Part shown: positions 1-8,979 of the stretch, one piece after another
How the letters are laid out: each line of letters opens with the position of its first letter
Numbering within the stretch: the first letter of the stretch is position 1
From: Roseobacter litoralis Och 149
GTDB lineage: Bacteria > Pseudomonadota > Alphaproteobacteria > Rhodobacterales > Rhodobacteraceae
NCBI RefSeq assembly: GCF_000154785.2
Contig: NC_015730.1
Coordinates: 1,302,001 to 1,366,000 of the forward strand
DNA: 64,000 nucleotides
Reading direction: 5' to 3'
Made by a program: the position numbers and the translations under genes
Notes under the pieces: model-generated
What the model was told of the DNA's origin: nothing
Databases searched by the model: none
Seen by the model: only the letters and a program-made list of their open reading frames with translations

Positions 1-281
1 CCCCGGATCATACCGAAGGACTGCGCCGAGTCGAAATAGGCGGTTTGCGGCAGTTCGGTGATGGTCTGCTTGCCCGCGTTGATGAGGTCTGCATCCTCAG
101 ATCCTTCAACCGGGAAGGGGCCCATGCCGAGCATGCCGTTTTCCGACTGAAGCGTCACTTCAATGCCGTCGGGTATGTAATTGCTGACCAGCGTCGGAAT
201 GCCGATCCCGAGGTTTACATACCAGCCGTCTTCAAGCTCTTGCGCCGCGCGCTCCGCCATCTGGTTTCGATCCCAAGGCAT
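1..281 (-). CDS. scoB: 3-oxoacid CoA-transferase subunit B (partial, C-terminus outside window)
   Basis: This is the beta subunit of a succinyl-CoA:3-ketoacid (acetoacetate) CoA-transferase, which moves CoA from succinyl-CoA to a 3-oxoacid in the cytoplasm. Only the first 93 residues are in the window. The start ATGCCTTGGGATCGA is followed by the family's [11 protein letters not shown] loop and by [12 protein letters not shown]; in this family the glutamate of the SENG motif carries the covalent CoA thioester. The gene starts 12 bases after the stop of the LOV kinase gene on the same strand, and scoA lies beyond that kinase, so the two subunits are presumably translated from one transcript interrupted by the kinase gene. 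The family call is firm; the true acid substrate (acetoacetate or 3-oxoadipate) is not shown by the sequence. Confidence 0.93.
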   Translation of the reverse strand, partial: MPWDRNQMAERAAQELEDGWYVNLGIGIPTLVSNYIPDGIEVTLQSENGMLGMGPFPVEGSEDADLINAGKQTITELPQTAYFDSAQSFGMIR

Positions 282-293
282 AACAGTCCTATC

Positions 294-1346
294 CTATTCG
301 GTGACTGACGCGCCTGCTGGCACATCAATTGTTACAAAGCTGCCCGCAGCCCCACGGCCGAGGTGTAATGTTCCTTCGAGACCTTCAATCAGGCCGCAGA
401 CGATCCGTCCGCCAACCGTAGCACTGGAGGGCCATTCCATTGAGCGCGGAATGCCGATGCCATCGTCTGACACAATCAGGCGCAGCCCGCCCGCGCTCAA
501 CTGCGACATCCGGATTTCCACAAGACCGGTTTCCATCCGCTCAAACGCATGCTGAAACGTGTTGGTCAGCAATTCCGACACCACAAGACCCACGCGTGTT
601 GCCACCTCAATGGAGACCTCAAGCGGTTCGATCTGCATGTTCATCCGTATGCCGGGCCGCCCTTCGGTATGGGCAATCGCGCTGGCCAGCCGAGACACAA
701 AGCTGCCCATCTGCACGGTATCGCGGTTTGCATGCCGATCCGCCAGTTTCATCTCTTCATAGAGCAATTCCAACGTCTCGACACGCCGCTTCAGGGCCGC
801 GAAATCATCCGGGACCGAGGTTGCCGCCGACTGGTTTCGGATCATCGTGATGATCATGGAAAGATCGGATTGAACCCGGTTTTGCACTTCCATCAGGTGA
901 TCATGCACCTTCTCGGCACTCGGATCCCGCTCACCGTTGCGCAACTCTTTCTGGATGCCGATGAAATATTCGGTCTTGCCCTGCGAATCCACAATCGGCG
1001 ACACAACCAGACGGTTCATGAAGGGCGCGCCGTTGGCTTTGTAATTCAGAATATCGACCGTCACATTTTGATCGAGTTCGATGGCATGGCGCAGCACATC
1101 CACAGCGGCCTTGTCCGTATCCTCGCCCTGCAAGAACCGACAATTGCGCCCCACAATAGCGCTATGGGCATAGCCGGTGGTGCGCACAAAAGCTTCGTTT
1201 GCATAGACGATGGGGTTGTCGTCAAGGTTCGGGTTGGTCAATACCATCGCAACCTGTGAGCGGGAAAACCCACCGAAGTCCTGTTCTGAAAACGGCTCTG
1301 ACTTTTGCTTCGCACCGGCGCGCGATTTTGTTTTCGTATCTGCCAT
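294..1346 (-). CDS. LOV-domain sensor protein with HisKA_2/HWE-like kinase module
   Basis: A 350-residue soluble protein. Residues about 25-135 form a LOV domain with GRNCRFLQG; Cys69 is the residue that forms the flavin-cysteinyl adduct under blue light in this family. Residues about 145-345 resemble the HisKA_2 dimerisation plus HATPase module, with an N-box (SELLTNTFQHAF, Asn262) and a G-box (SDDGIGIP). The dimerisation helix reads LMEVQNRVQSDL, where relatives read E-x-x-H-R-V-K-N-N-L, so the expected phospho-acceptor histidine is Asn156. His148 and His150 lie just upstream. I chose the ATG at 1346 because it follows the scoA stop by 10 bases and has TAAGGCG upstream; a start at 1457 would overlap scoA by about 100 bases. 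No partner response regulator is nearby. Light sensing is inferred from the motif. Confidence 0.9.
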   Translation of the reverse strand: MADTKTKSRAGAKQKSEPFSEQDFGGFSRSQVAMVLTNPNLDDNPIVYANEAFVRTTGYAHSAIVGRNCRFLQGEDTDKAAVDVLRHAIELDQNVTVDILNYKANGAPFMNRLVVSPIVDSQGKTEYFIGIQKELRNGERDPSAEKVHDHLMEVQNRVQSDLSMIITMIRNQSAATSVPDDFAALKRRVETLELLYEEMKLADRHANRDTVQMGSFVSRLASAIAHTEGRPGIRMNMQIEPLEVSIEVATRVGLVVSELLTNTFQHAFERMETGLVEIRMSQLSAGGLRLIVSDDGIGIPRSMEWPSSATVGGRIVCGLIEGLEGTLHLGRGAAGSFVTIDVPAGASVTE

Positions 1347-1356
1347 GCTGTGCGCC

Positions 1357-2052
1357 TTACGCAGCCCTAGTGGTCCGTTGTTCGATCCGTTTTTCATGTG
1401 CGCCCTGAATGAGGCGATGCACATAGATGCCGGGCAGGTGGATGCTGTCGGGATCAAGGCTGCCTGTTGGCACGATCTCTTCCACCTCGACCACGCAGAT
1501 TTTGCCGCACATCGCGGCGGGTGGGTTGAAGTTGCGCGCAGTTTTTCTGAACACCAGATTGCCGGTCGCGTCGGCCTTCCATGCCTTTACGATGGACAGA
1601 TCCGCAACGATGCCGCGTTCCAGAATATACGTTTCGCCGTCGAAATCCTTATGCTCTTTTCCGTCGGCGATCACGGTGCCAACACCGGTTTTGGTATAAA
1701 ACCCTGGTATGCCGCAACCGCCCGCGCGCATGCGTTCGGCCAAGGTTCCTTGCGGGTTAAACTCCAGTTCCAGTTCGCCCGACAGGTATTGGCGCATGAA
1801 CTCCGCGTTTTCCCCAACATAGGAAGAGATCATTTTCTTGACCTGTCGTGTCTGAAGCAAAATGCCGATGCCGAAATCATCAACACCGGCGTTATTGGAC
1901 GCAAAGGTCATGTCTTTGGTGCCAGCATCGCGGATCGCCGAGAGCAGCAATTCAGGGATGCCGCACAGTCCAAATCCACCCGCCGCGATGAGCATGCCAT
2001 CGTGCAAAACCCCCTCAAGCGCCTCAGAGGCCGACCCGTACACTTTATTCAT
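1357..2052 (-). CDS. scoA: 3-oxoacid CoA-transferase subunit A
   Basis: Alpha subunit (231 residues) of the succinyl-CoA:3-ketoacid CoA-transferase whose beta subunit begins at 281. The N-terminal glycine-rich stretch (GGFGLCGIPE) and the later SNNAGVDDFGIG, GGCGIPGFYTKTGVGT and EVEEIVPTG segments are typical of SCOT/PcaI alpha subunits, and the length is usual. The last residues (QRTTRAA) run into the start region of the LOV kinase gene. The promoter should lie in the 174 bases between this gene and topA. The enzyme would serve ketone-body, polyhydroxybutyrate or aromatic breakdown, each plausible in a marine heterotroph. Confidence 0.94.
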   Translation of the reverse strand: MNKVYGSASEALEGVLHDGMLIAAGGFGLCGIPELLLSAIRDAGTKDMTFASNNAGVDDFGIGILLQTRQVKKMISSYVGENAEFMRQYLSGELELEFNPQGTLAERMRAGGCGIPGFYTKTGVGTVIADGKEHKDFDGETYILERGIVADLSIVKAWKADATGNLVFRKTARNFNPPAAMCGKICVVEVEEIVPTGSLDPDSIHLPGIYVHRLIQGAHEKRIEQRTTRAA

Positions 2053-2193
2053 CGCGCTTCCTCACATCTAGTCTGCGAACCGGAAGCCAATGGCAATGAA
2101 CAAAATATTTTGCCACGGTGCAGGCCGGTGTTGTCCACGTTTTATTTCACGTGTGAGCGTAGCACAAGATATTAACACGGCTTATCGAGCGAT

Positions 2194-2215
2194 CCGGGCA
2201 AAACCGTGCGCCCGG
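2194..2215 (-). terminator. possible topA terminator hairpin
   Basis: CCGGGC (2194-2199) and GCCCGG (2210-2215) are a perfect inverted repeat 12 bases past the topA stop codon. A clear U-tract is missing on the minus strand, so it may be only a weak or factor-dependent terminator. The rest of 2053-2226 must carry the scoA promoter; I see no clear -35/-10 pair. Confidence 0.35.
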
Positions 2216-2226
2216 TCAAGCCTTCG

Positions 2227-4863
2227 TTACTCTTCAGCTTTTTTTGCCTGGGCTTTTTTCTTGGGTGCGGTCTTTTTAGGTGCGGCCTTTTTTGTCGCAG
2301 TCTTTTTGGCGGCTGTCTTCTTGGGGGCTGCCTTGCGACGCTTTTTGCCCTTTGACGCGGCCTTTTCGTCGATCAGGGCCACGGCGGCTTCCATGGTCAA
2401 CCCGGCGGGATCGCTGTCTTTGGGCAGGGTGGCGTTTACCTTTTCCCATTTGACGTAAGGTCCGTATTTGCCCTCCATGATCGCGATGGGGCCACCTTCT
2501 TCGGGATGTTCTCCAAGATCACGCAGGGTTTTAGCCGCACCGCCACGCTGGCCGCGCGACGCGAGCTTTTCTGCCAAAAGCTGTACCGCGCGGTTCATGC
2601 CGACGGTAAAGACCTCGTCAATGCCTTCGAGGTTGGCGTTTGTGCCGCCGCGGTCCGAAGTGGACGGCGCGTGTTTGATATAGGGGCCATAGCGACCGAT
2701 ATTGGCCCAGACAGTTATACCGTCTTCGGGGTGAGGGCCGATTTCGCGTGGCAGCGAGAGCAGTTTCAGCGCCTGTGGCAAGTCGACGTCCTCCGGCGGC
2801 CAGTCCTTTGGAATGGATTGGCGCGGTGGCTTCTTGTTGTCTTCGGTCACTTCGCCGCGCTGAACATAGGGGCCAAAACGCCCCTTGAAGGCGTAGATCT
2901 TATCTTCGCCATCTTCGCCCAGCAGCTTTCCTTCGGGAGGGATGCCGCTGTCATCCTCTTCGCCGGGCGGGCCGAAGGCGCGGGTATAACGGCATTCCGG
3001 ATAGTTCGAGCAGCCGATAAACGCACCGCCAGACCGGGCCGTGCGCATGCTCAGACGCCCCGCACCGCAGTTGGGGCACAGGCGCGGGTCCGTTCCATCT
3101 TCATTCGCCGGGAACAGATGTGGTTCAAGCACCTCGTTGATTTTTTCGAGAACCTCAGTAATCCGCAGATCTGCCGTCTCGGCGATTGCAGCCGAGAAAT
3201 CGCGCCAGAACCGCCCCAGCACTTCCTTGTAATCCGCATTTCCCGCGCTGACCGTATCAAGCTGATCCTCAAGGTCGGCTGTGAAATCATACCCGACGTA
3301 TTTGCGGAAATAATTGCTTAGAAACGCAGTGACCAACCGGCCTTTGTCCTCGGGGATGAGGCGGTTCTTGTCCTTGCGGACGTATTCACGGTCCTGAATC
3401 GTCGTCACAACAGAGGCATAGGTTGAGGGTCTGCCAATGCCTAACTCTTCCATGCGTTTGACCAGCGTGGCTTCGGTGTATCTGGGCGGCGGCTGGGTAA
3501 AGTGCTGCTCCGGGGTGACGGTGCGTTTGTCCAAGCGGTCGCCCTGACCAATCTGTGGCAGGCGCTTGTCGTCATCATCGACCACGGCCACGTCGTCACG
3601 GCCTTCTTCGTAGACGCGCAGGAAACCGTCGAACAACATGACCTGACCGGTTGCTCTCAGGCCAATCTGTCCGTCTTCGCTTGCGATTTCGGCCGTCGTA
3701 CGCTCCAGACGCGCCGCTTCCATCTGGCATGCAAGGGTGCGTTTCCAGATCAGGTCATAGAGCTTGCGCTGATCCGCGTCAGATGTCTTGAGGTCCTCGG
3801 CCTTGGTCATCATGTCCGTCGGTCGGACACATTCATGCGCTTCCTGCGCGTTCTTGGCCTTGTTTTTGTAGATGCGCGGGCTTTTTGGAACGTAATCGGC
3901 ACCATACAGCGTCTTGATCGCATCGCGCGCAGCACTCACCGCTTCGGGGGCCATGTCGATCCCGTCGGTCCGCATGTAGGTGATATAGCCCGCTTCATAA
4001 AGCCGCTGCGCGGTGCTCATCGTCTGGCGCGCGCCCATGCCGAACTTGCGGCTTGCCTCCTGTTGCAGCGTCGATGTCATAAAGGGGGCCGAGGGGTTTC
4101 TGTTGGCCGGTTTTGCCTCCACCGATTTGACGCTCAGGTCGCGGCTGGTGATGGCTTGCACGGCCAATTCGGCCTGCGTCTGGTTTTCGATGTCGAACCG
4201 GTCAAGCTTCTTGCCCGCGAGAACGGTGAGCCTGGCTTCGAATTCCTGGCTGCGCGGGGTGGCAAGGAGTGCTTTGACGGACCAGTATTCGCGCGCGCGG
4301 AACGCTTCGATTTCCATCTCGCGCTCTACGATCAGGCGTAGGGTAACCGATTGCACGCGGCCTGCGGACTTCGCACCGGGCAGTTTGCGCCACAACACCG
4401 GGCTGAGGTTGAAACCAACCAGATAGTCCAACGCGCGGCGGGCGAGGTATGCCTCAACCAGCGGCATATCCACCTGACGCGGGTTCTGCATCGCTTCCGT
4501 CACGGCGGCTTTGGTGATCGCGTTGAAGACCACGCGGCTGACCGGCGTATCTTTTTTGATGGATTTGCGTTTCGTCAGCGCCTCCTGGAGGTGCCAGCTT
4601 ATCGCTTCGCCTTCACGGTCGGGGTCAGTTGCAAGGATCAGCGCATTGTCTTCTTTCAGCGCATCAGCGATGGCCTTGACGTGTTTGCGGCTGTCATAAC
4701 CGACTTCCCAAAGCATCTCAAAACCGGCGTCGGGGTCAACGGAGCCGTCTTTGGGGGGCAAATCCCGCACATGACCGTAAGAGGCGAGGACAGTATAATT
4801 GTCACCCAGATACGAATTGATTGTCTTGGCTTTAGCAGGGGATTCGACGACAACAACCGGCAT
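2227..4863 (-). CDS. topA: DNA topoisomerase I
   Basis: Type IA topoisomerase that relaxes negative supercoils, 878 residues. The TOPRIM domain is at the N-terminus (VVVESPAKAKTI, then TDPDREGEAISWH with the metal-binding acidic residues). The catalytic tyrosine lies in the YITYMRTDG motif. After the core there is a C4 zinc-ribbon (CPNCGAGRLS ... GCSNYPECRY) followed by repeated topoisomerase C-terminal modules (GRFGPYVQ, GRYGPYIK, GKYGPYVK). The tail is a lysine/alanine-rich repeat of about 45 residues, common in alphaproteobacterial TopA. I prefer the ATG at 4863 because GAGGTG sits 9 bases upstream; the GTG at 4875 has no room for a ribosome site. dprA lies upstream on the same strand, a common pairing. 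Confidence 0.97.
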   Translation of the reverse strand: MPVVVVESPAKAKTINSYLGDNYTVLASYGHVRDLPPKDGSVDPDAGFEMLWEVGYDSRKHVKAIADALKEDNALILATDPDREGEAISWHLQEALTKRKSIKKDTPVSRVVFNAITKAAVTEAMQNPRQVDMPLVEAYLARRALDYLVGFNLSPVLWRKLPGAKSAGRVQSVTLRLIVEREMEIEAFRAREYWSVKALLATPRSQEFEARLTVLAGKKLDRFDIENQTQAELAVQAITSRDLSVKSVEAKPANRNPSAPFMTSTLQQEASRKFGMGARQTMSTAQRLYEAGYITYMRTDGIDMAPEAVSAARDAIKTLYGADYVPKSPRIYKNKAKNAQEAHECVRPTDMMTKAEDLKTSDADQRKLYDLIWKRTLACQMEAARLERTTAEIASEDGQIGLRATGQVMLFDGFLRVYEEGRDDVAVVDDDDKRLPQIGQGDRLDKRTVTPEQHFTQPPPRYTEATLVKRMEELGIGRPSTYASVVTTIQDREYVRKDKNRLIPEDKGRLVTAFLSNYFRKYVGYDFTADLEDQLDTVSAGNADYKEVLGRFWRDFSAAIAETADLRITEVLEKINEVLEPHLFPANEDGTDPRLCPNCGAGRLSMRTARSGGAFIGCSNYPECRYTRAFGPPGEEDDSGIPPEGKLLGEDGEDKIYAFKGRFGPYVQRGEVTEDNKKPPRQSIPKDWPPEDVDLPQALKLLSLPREIGPHPEDGITVWANIGRYGPYIKHAPSTSDRGGTNANLEGIDEVFTVGMNRAVQLLAEKLASRGQRGGAAKTLRDLGEHPEEGGPIAIMEGKYGPYVKWEKVNATLPKDSDPAGLTMEAAVALIDEKAASKGKKRRKAAPKKTAAKKTATKKAAPKKTAPKKKAQAKKAEE

Positions 4864-5006
4864 GTACTGAGGCACCTCTGATCAAAAATATCTTGTGTCT
4901 ATGGCCGTGAGACAGGTGGTGCGCAAGTAATTATTTTCAATGGCAGATCGAATTTTACGCTGTTTTGCCCGATGGGGGTGGGCCTGATCGGGACAGGCGG
5001 TCAAAC

Positions 5007-5089
5007 CCTCTGGTCCGAACTGTATTGCACCTGTTTTGATTGTTCCATCGCGCGTCGCGACGCCTGTTTTTGCCCGGCCGGACCAGAGG
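5007..5089. repeat. long-range inverted repeat between topA and dprA
   Basis: CCTCTGGTCCG at 5007-5017 and CGGACCAGAGG at 5079-5089 are perfect 11-base inverted copies separated by 61 bases. The intervening sequence includes a perfect 12-base palindrome, GCGTCGCGACGC (5052-5063). The element fills much of the 257-base gap (4876-5132 once GTG is ignored) after dprA and before topA. It could fold into an RNA with a nested hairpin, act as a dprA terminator, or be a protein-binding site. I do not recognise a known RNA family. Confidence 0.5.
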
Positions 5090-5132
5090 CGATTGCGCGC
5101 GGTTGGATGTCTGTGACGCCTCTGCGAAAGGT

Positions 5133-6296
5133 TCAGCTGCGCGATAACATGCCACCTGACTGACGCGTAATCTGGCCATCCATCTCCAGATCAAGCAGGG
5201 CGGGGGCCGCCTCCGACGCGGTGACGGCCAAATCGCGAATCAACTGATCCTCCGGCACGGGCGCGGGGCTTAGTCTTGACAGGATTTGACGGTGTAACGC
5301 TGCCGCTTGTTTCAACTTGGTTTTCATCTTTGCTGGCGGGGGGCTGTCCCGCCGCGGTGTCGGGGCAGGTATCGGCAATTGCGGTGCGTCGTGATGCATT
5401 TGGCTGAGCGCTTCGATCACATCCGCTGCAGAGCGAATTAATGTCGCACCGTCGCGGATCAGTTGATTGCACCCCGCCGCACGCGCATCGAATGGGTTGC
5501 CCGGCACAGCCAAAACGTCGCGCCCCTGATCCAAGGCATCGCGTGCGGTGATCAGGCTTCCGGACTTCGCGGCGGCTTCGACCACAACGGTCGCCTGGCT
5601 GAGACCCGCGATGATTCGATTGCGGCTTGGAAAATGGCGCGCCATCGGTTGCAAACCCATCGGTTGTTCGGAGACGCGCAACCCATGCTCGGCCATCGAC
5701 AGTGCCAGTTCGGTGTTTTCCGCCGGGTAAATTACGTCCACACCACCAGCCTGCACCGCGATTGTGCCGGTTTCCAGCGCTGCGTTATGGGCCGCCGCAT
5801 CAACGCCGCGGGCGAGGCCGGATACAACTGTGTAGCCCGCAGCACCGAGATCGCGTGCCAAGGCGCGGGCCATACGGGTCCCCAGCGACGAAGCATTGCG
5901 TGCCCCAACCAGAGACACCATTGGTTTTTTCAATAGTTCAACGTCGCCGATCACCCATAAAAAAGGCGGTGCGTCCTGAAGTTCGTTCAGCAGCTCAGGA
6001 TAAGCGTCGGTGCCTTGCATCACGAGGCGCGCCTGCGCGGCATGCGCCTTGTTCAATTCCGCCTGAATGACCGCTTCGGGACAAATTTCGTATTTCTCAA
6101 CGCCGGCGGCACGCGCTACCTCAGGTAGCGCGGCCAGCGCGTTCTGCGCAGTGCCGTGTTCAGTCAGCAGTCGTTTATACGTCGCTATGCCAACCCGGCG
6201 AGATCGCAACAGACGGAGCCTGGAAAACTGTTCATCTTCCGAGGTGGGTGGGAGTGGGGGGTGAGTGGAAGAAGGATTGTGGTCCCTGTCAGTCAT
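5133..6296 (-). CDS. dprA: DNA-processing protein DprA
   Basis: DprA/Smf loads RecA on incoming single-stranded DNA during natural transformation. The protein has 387 residues: a short proline-rich start, a helix-hairpin-like N-terminal region, then a Rossmann-like DprA core with VSLVGARNASSLG, VVSGLARGVDAAAH, GGVDVIYPAEN, FPSRNRIIAGLS, KSGSLITA and the VPGNPFD motif. The C-terminal 65 residues form a winged-helix-like domain after a proline-rich linker, as in many alphaproteobacteria. It lies between tldD and topA, all on the minus strand. Its presence does not by itself prove competence, since dprA is widespread. Confidence 0.95.
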   Translation of the reverse strand: MTDRDHNPSSTHPPLPPTSEDEQFSRLRLLRSRRVGIATYKRLLTEHGTAQNALAALPEVARAAGVEKYEICPEAVIQAELNKAHAAQARLVMQGTDAYPELLNELQDAPPFLWVIGDVELLKKPMVSLVGARNASSLGTRMARALARDLGAAGYTVVSGLARGVDAAAHNAALETGTIAVQAGGVDVIYPAENTELALSMAEHGLRVSEQPMGLQPMARHFPSRNRIIAGLSQATVVVEAAAKSGSLITARDALDQGRDVLAVPGNPFDARAAGCNQLIRDGATLIRSAADVIEALSQMHHDAPQLPIPAPTPRRDSPPPAKMKTKLKQAAALHRQILSRLSPAPVPEDQLIRDLAVTASEAAPALLDLEMDGQITRQSGGMLSRS

Positions 6297-6393
6297 CCGA
6301 GGCTCCGTCCGTTGCAGAATCAGGTTTAAGCCGACTTGGTTAACAACGGATGAACGAAATGCCTTGTATTCAGCACTAATTTTGCGCGCTGAC

Positions 6394-7815
6394 TTATGCC
6401 GCAGACCCTCCGACCGTCAGACCGCCGATCATCAGGGTCGGCTGGCCCACACCCACCGGCACCCACTGGCCCGCTTTGCCGCAGTTGCCCATGCCCGGAT
6501 CAAGCGACATGTCGTTGCCGATGGCCCGGATCTGTTTCAGTGCCGTTGCACCATCCCCGATCAGTGTTGCCCCTTTTACAGGGGCGCCAACCTTCCCGTT
6601 CTGAACGCGGTAGGCCTCGGTGCAGGAAAACACGAACTTTCCATTCGTGATATCCACCTGACCGCCGCCAAACCCCACAGCGTAGATGCCATCCTTGAGG
6701 TCTGACACGATTTCGCCCGGCGCGGCATCGCCGCCCAGCATATAGGTATTGGTCATACGCGGCATCGGCGCATGGGCATAGCTTTCGCGGCGACCGTTGC
6801 CGGTGGGGGCAACACCCATCAGGCGCGCGTTTTGGCGATCCTGCATGTAGCCGACCAGAATGCCGTCTTCGATCAGGGTATTTTTACCCGACGGCGTTCC
6901 TTCGTCATCGACGGTGATGGACCCGCGCCGATCCGGGATCGTGCCGTCATCCAGCACCGTGACGCCCTTGCTGGCGATCTGCTGGCCCATCAACCCGGCA
7001 AAAGCCGATGACCCCTTGCGGTTGAAATCGCCCTCAAGCCCGTGACCGATGGCTTCGTGCAGCAAAATGCCCGGCCAGCCCGGTCCCAGAACCACATCCA
7101 TCACGCCTGCGGGCGCTGCGACGGCCTCAAGGTTGACGCAGGCCACCCGCAGCGCCTCTCGCGCCTTGGCCTGCCAATCCGCCGGATCGAGCAACCCGTC
7201 CAGCCCGACGCGCCCGCCACCGCCTGCAGAGCCCGCCTCGCGTCGCCCGTTTTCCTCGACGATCACGGAAACATTCACGCGCGTCATGGGCCGCACATCC
7301 CGGACCGAATAGCCATCCGGGCGCAGGATTTCGATTTCCTGCAAGCTTGCTGCGACCGTCGCCGAAACCTGAACGACTCGACTGTCGAGACCCCGGGCAA
7401 AGGCATCGATTTCTCGTAACGTCTCAACCTTCACAGGAAATTCTGCGCCCGCTATTGGATCCACATCCGTGTACAGACGCTTGTTCGTCGCAACAGGTGC
7501 ATCCGCCCATGTCCCGCCCCCGTCGCCGACGGCCAAACGCGCGGTCTGCGCGGCGCGGCGCAACGCAGCCTCAGTTATCTCGGTGGAGTGGGCATAGCCT
7601 GCGACTTCGCCGCGCACGGCGCGCAGACCGAACCCTTCGGATGCGTCATAGCTGGCGGTCTTGAGGCGCCCGTCATCAAAAACCAGCGACTCAGAGCGGC
7701 GGCGTTCCAGAAAAAGCTCACCATCGTCCGCGCCGTCCGTTGCCTCTTTGAGAACCCGCAGGGCGGCATCCCGGTCCAGAGCGTCCTCAAAGGGCGAAAA
7801 TGATGTTGAAGTCAT
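6394..7815 (-). CDS. tldD: TldD metalloprotease
   Basis: TldD works with TldE/PmbA as a heterodimeric cytoplasmic zinc protease that trims peptides and peptide-derived modified products. This 473-residue protein carries the HEAIGHGLEGD motif, an HExxxH zinc site, about two thirds along a shared N-terminal plus C-terminal fold, and the conserved C-terminal MGNCGKAGQ and LTVGGSAA ends. The length is normal. It starts 188 bases from ctaC on the opposite strand, so the interval holds two divergent promoters. No tldE is in the window. Confidence 0.95.
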   Translation of the reverse strand: MTSTSFSPFEDALDRDAALRVLKEATDGADDGELFLERRRSESLVFDDGRLKTASYDASEGFGLRAVRGEVAGYAHSTEITEAALRRAAQTARLAVGDGGGTWADAPVATNKRLYTDVDPIAGAEFPVKVETLREIDAFARGLDSRVVQVSATVAASLQEIEILRPDGYSVRDVRPMTRVNVSVIVEENGRREAGSAGGGGRVGLDGLLDPADWQAKAREALRVACVNLEAVAAPAGVMDVVLGPGWPGILLHEAIGHGLEGDFNRKGSSAFAGLMGQQIASKGVTVLDDGTIPDRRGSITVDDEGTPSGKNTLIEDGILVGYMQDRQNARLMGVAPTGNGRRESYAHAPMPRMTNTYMLGGDAAPGEIVSDLKDGIYAVGFGGGQVDITNGKFVFSCTEAYRVQNGKVGAPVKGATLIGDGATALKQIRAIGNDMSLDPGMGNCGKAGQWVPVGVGQPTLMIGGLTVGGSAA

Positions 7816-8003
7816 GGAAAGCTCCGTCCGGGGTTGTGATCAGGAAGAACTGCGTCGGAAGTTCGCAGCTATGAAGTCTTTATCTTACGTACAGAATATG
7901 ATTGTAAGGATGCAGATTACAACGGGCGGGCAGGTGCGCACACCATTACCCCGACCACAATGCGCAACATGATCCCAAGATCAGCTCAAGATCAGGACGG
8001 CAA
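7816..8003. promoter_or_regulatory. divergent intergenic region tldD / ctaC
   Basis: This 188-base AT-richer gap separates the tldD and ctaC starts, so it must hold promoters for both. I see no clear consensus promoter, operator or hairpin in it. Confidence 0.4.
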
Positions 8004-8918
8004 ATGACACGACTATTTTCAATGGCAGCTTTCGCGGCTGCAGCAACGACGAGTGCTGCGTGGGCACAGGATGGTCTTGAGATCATCGGAACACCGGTTG
8101 ATGGCGCGATGGGCTTTCAGCCCGCAGCGACAGAGCTCGCAACCGATCTGCAGTGGCTGGACGGTATGATTCTTGTGATCATCACGATCATCACGGTGTT
8201 CGTGACAGGGCTGCTGGCGTGGGTGGCGATACGCTACAACGCAAAACGCAACCCCGAAGCGGCAAGTTTTACCCACCACACACCGGTTGAGATTGCATGG
8301 ACGATCGTACCGATTGTGATCCTCGTGTTCATTGGCGCGTTTTCACTGCCTATCCTGTTCAAACAACAGGAAATCCCTGAGGCTGACCTGACGATCAAGG
8401 TCACCGGATACCAGTGGTATTGGGGTTATGAGTATGTTGACGAAGGTTTTGAGTTCGAAAGCTACATGCTCGGCTCGCCTGCGACACTGGACGAAAACGC
8501 GCGTCCGGATGATGCAAATGTGACGCCCTTTGTGCTGGACGAGCACATGGAGGCCAAGTTGATCGATGCAGGCTACAGCCGGGACGAATTCCTTTTGGCA
8601 ACGGACACTTCCATCGTTGTGCCGGTCGGTACCACAGTGGTCATGCAGGTCACTGCGGCGGATGTGATCCACGCCTGGACGATCCCTGCCTTTGGCGTGA
8701 AGCAGGACGCGGTGCCCGGTCGCCTGGCAGAATTGTGGTTCAACGCAGAGCGTGAAGGCATCTATTTCGGCCAGTGTTCGGAGCTGTGCGGTTTCTACCA
8801 CGCCTACATGCCCATCACGGTAAAGGTCGTGTCAGAAGCGGCCTACGCTGAATGGCTTGAGGGAGCGCGCGAGGAATACGCTGGCATCCCGCGTGACCGG
8901 CTCGTGGCGTCCAACTGA
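8004..8918 (+). CDS. ctaC: cytochrome c oxidase subunit II (aa3 type)
   Basis: Subunit II accepts electrons from cytochrome c through its binuclear CuA centre and passes them to heme a. The 304-residue protein has a signal peptide ending near AAWAQ, two membrane helices (about 52-75 and 95-115) and a periplasmic cupredoxin domain. The CuA ligands are visible: His in HAWTIP and Cys-x3-Cys-x3-His plus Met in [12 protein letters not shown]. The conserved aromatic stretch YQWYWGYEY for electron entry is present. It heads an operon with heme and copper assembly genes and subunit III; subunit I is not in the window, which is usual in Rhodobacterales. Confidence 0.97.
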   Translation: MTRLFSMAAFAAAATTSAAWAQDGLEIIGTPVDGAMGFQPAATELATDLQWLDGMILVIITIITVFVTGLLAWVAIRYNAKRNPEAASFTHHTPVEIAWTIVPIVILVFIGAFSLPILFKQQEIPEADLTIKVTGYQWYWGYEYVDEGFEFESYMLGSPATLDENARPDDANVTPFVLDEHMEAKLIDAGYSRDEFLLATDTSIVVPVGTTVVMQVTAADVIHAWTIPAFGVKQDAVPGRLAELWFNAEREGIYFGQCSELCGFYHAYMPITVKVVSEAAYAEWLEGAREEYAGIPRDRLVASN

Positions 8919-8979
8919 CGTACATGGGTCTGGTTTCGCAGATATCACTTTTGGCTTTAGAGTACCGTGAGGCACAAAA

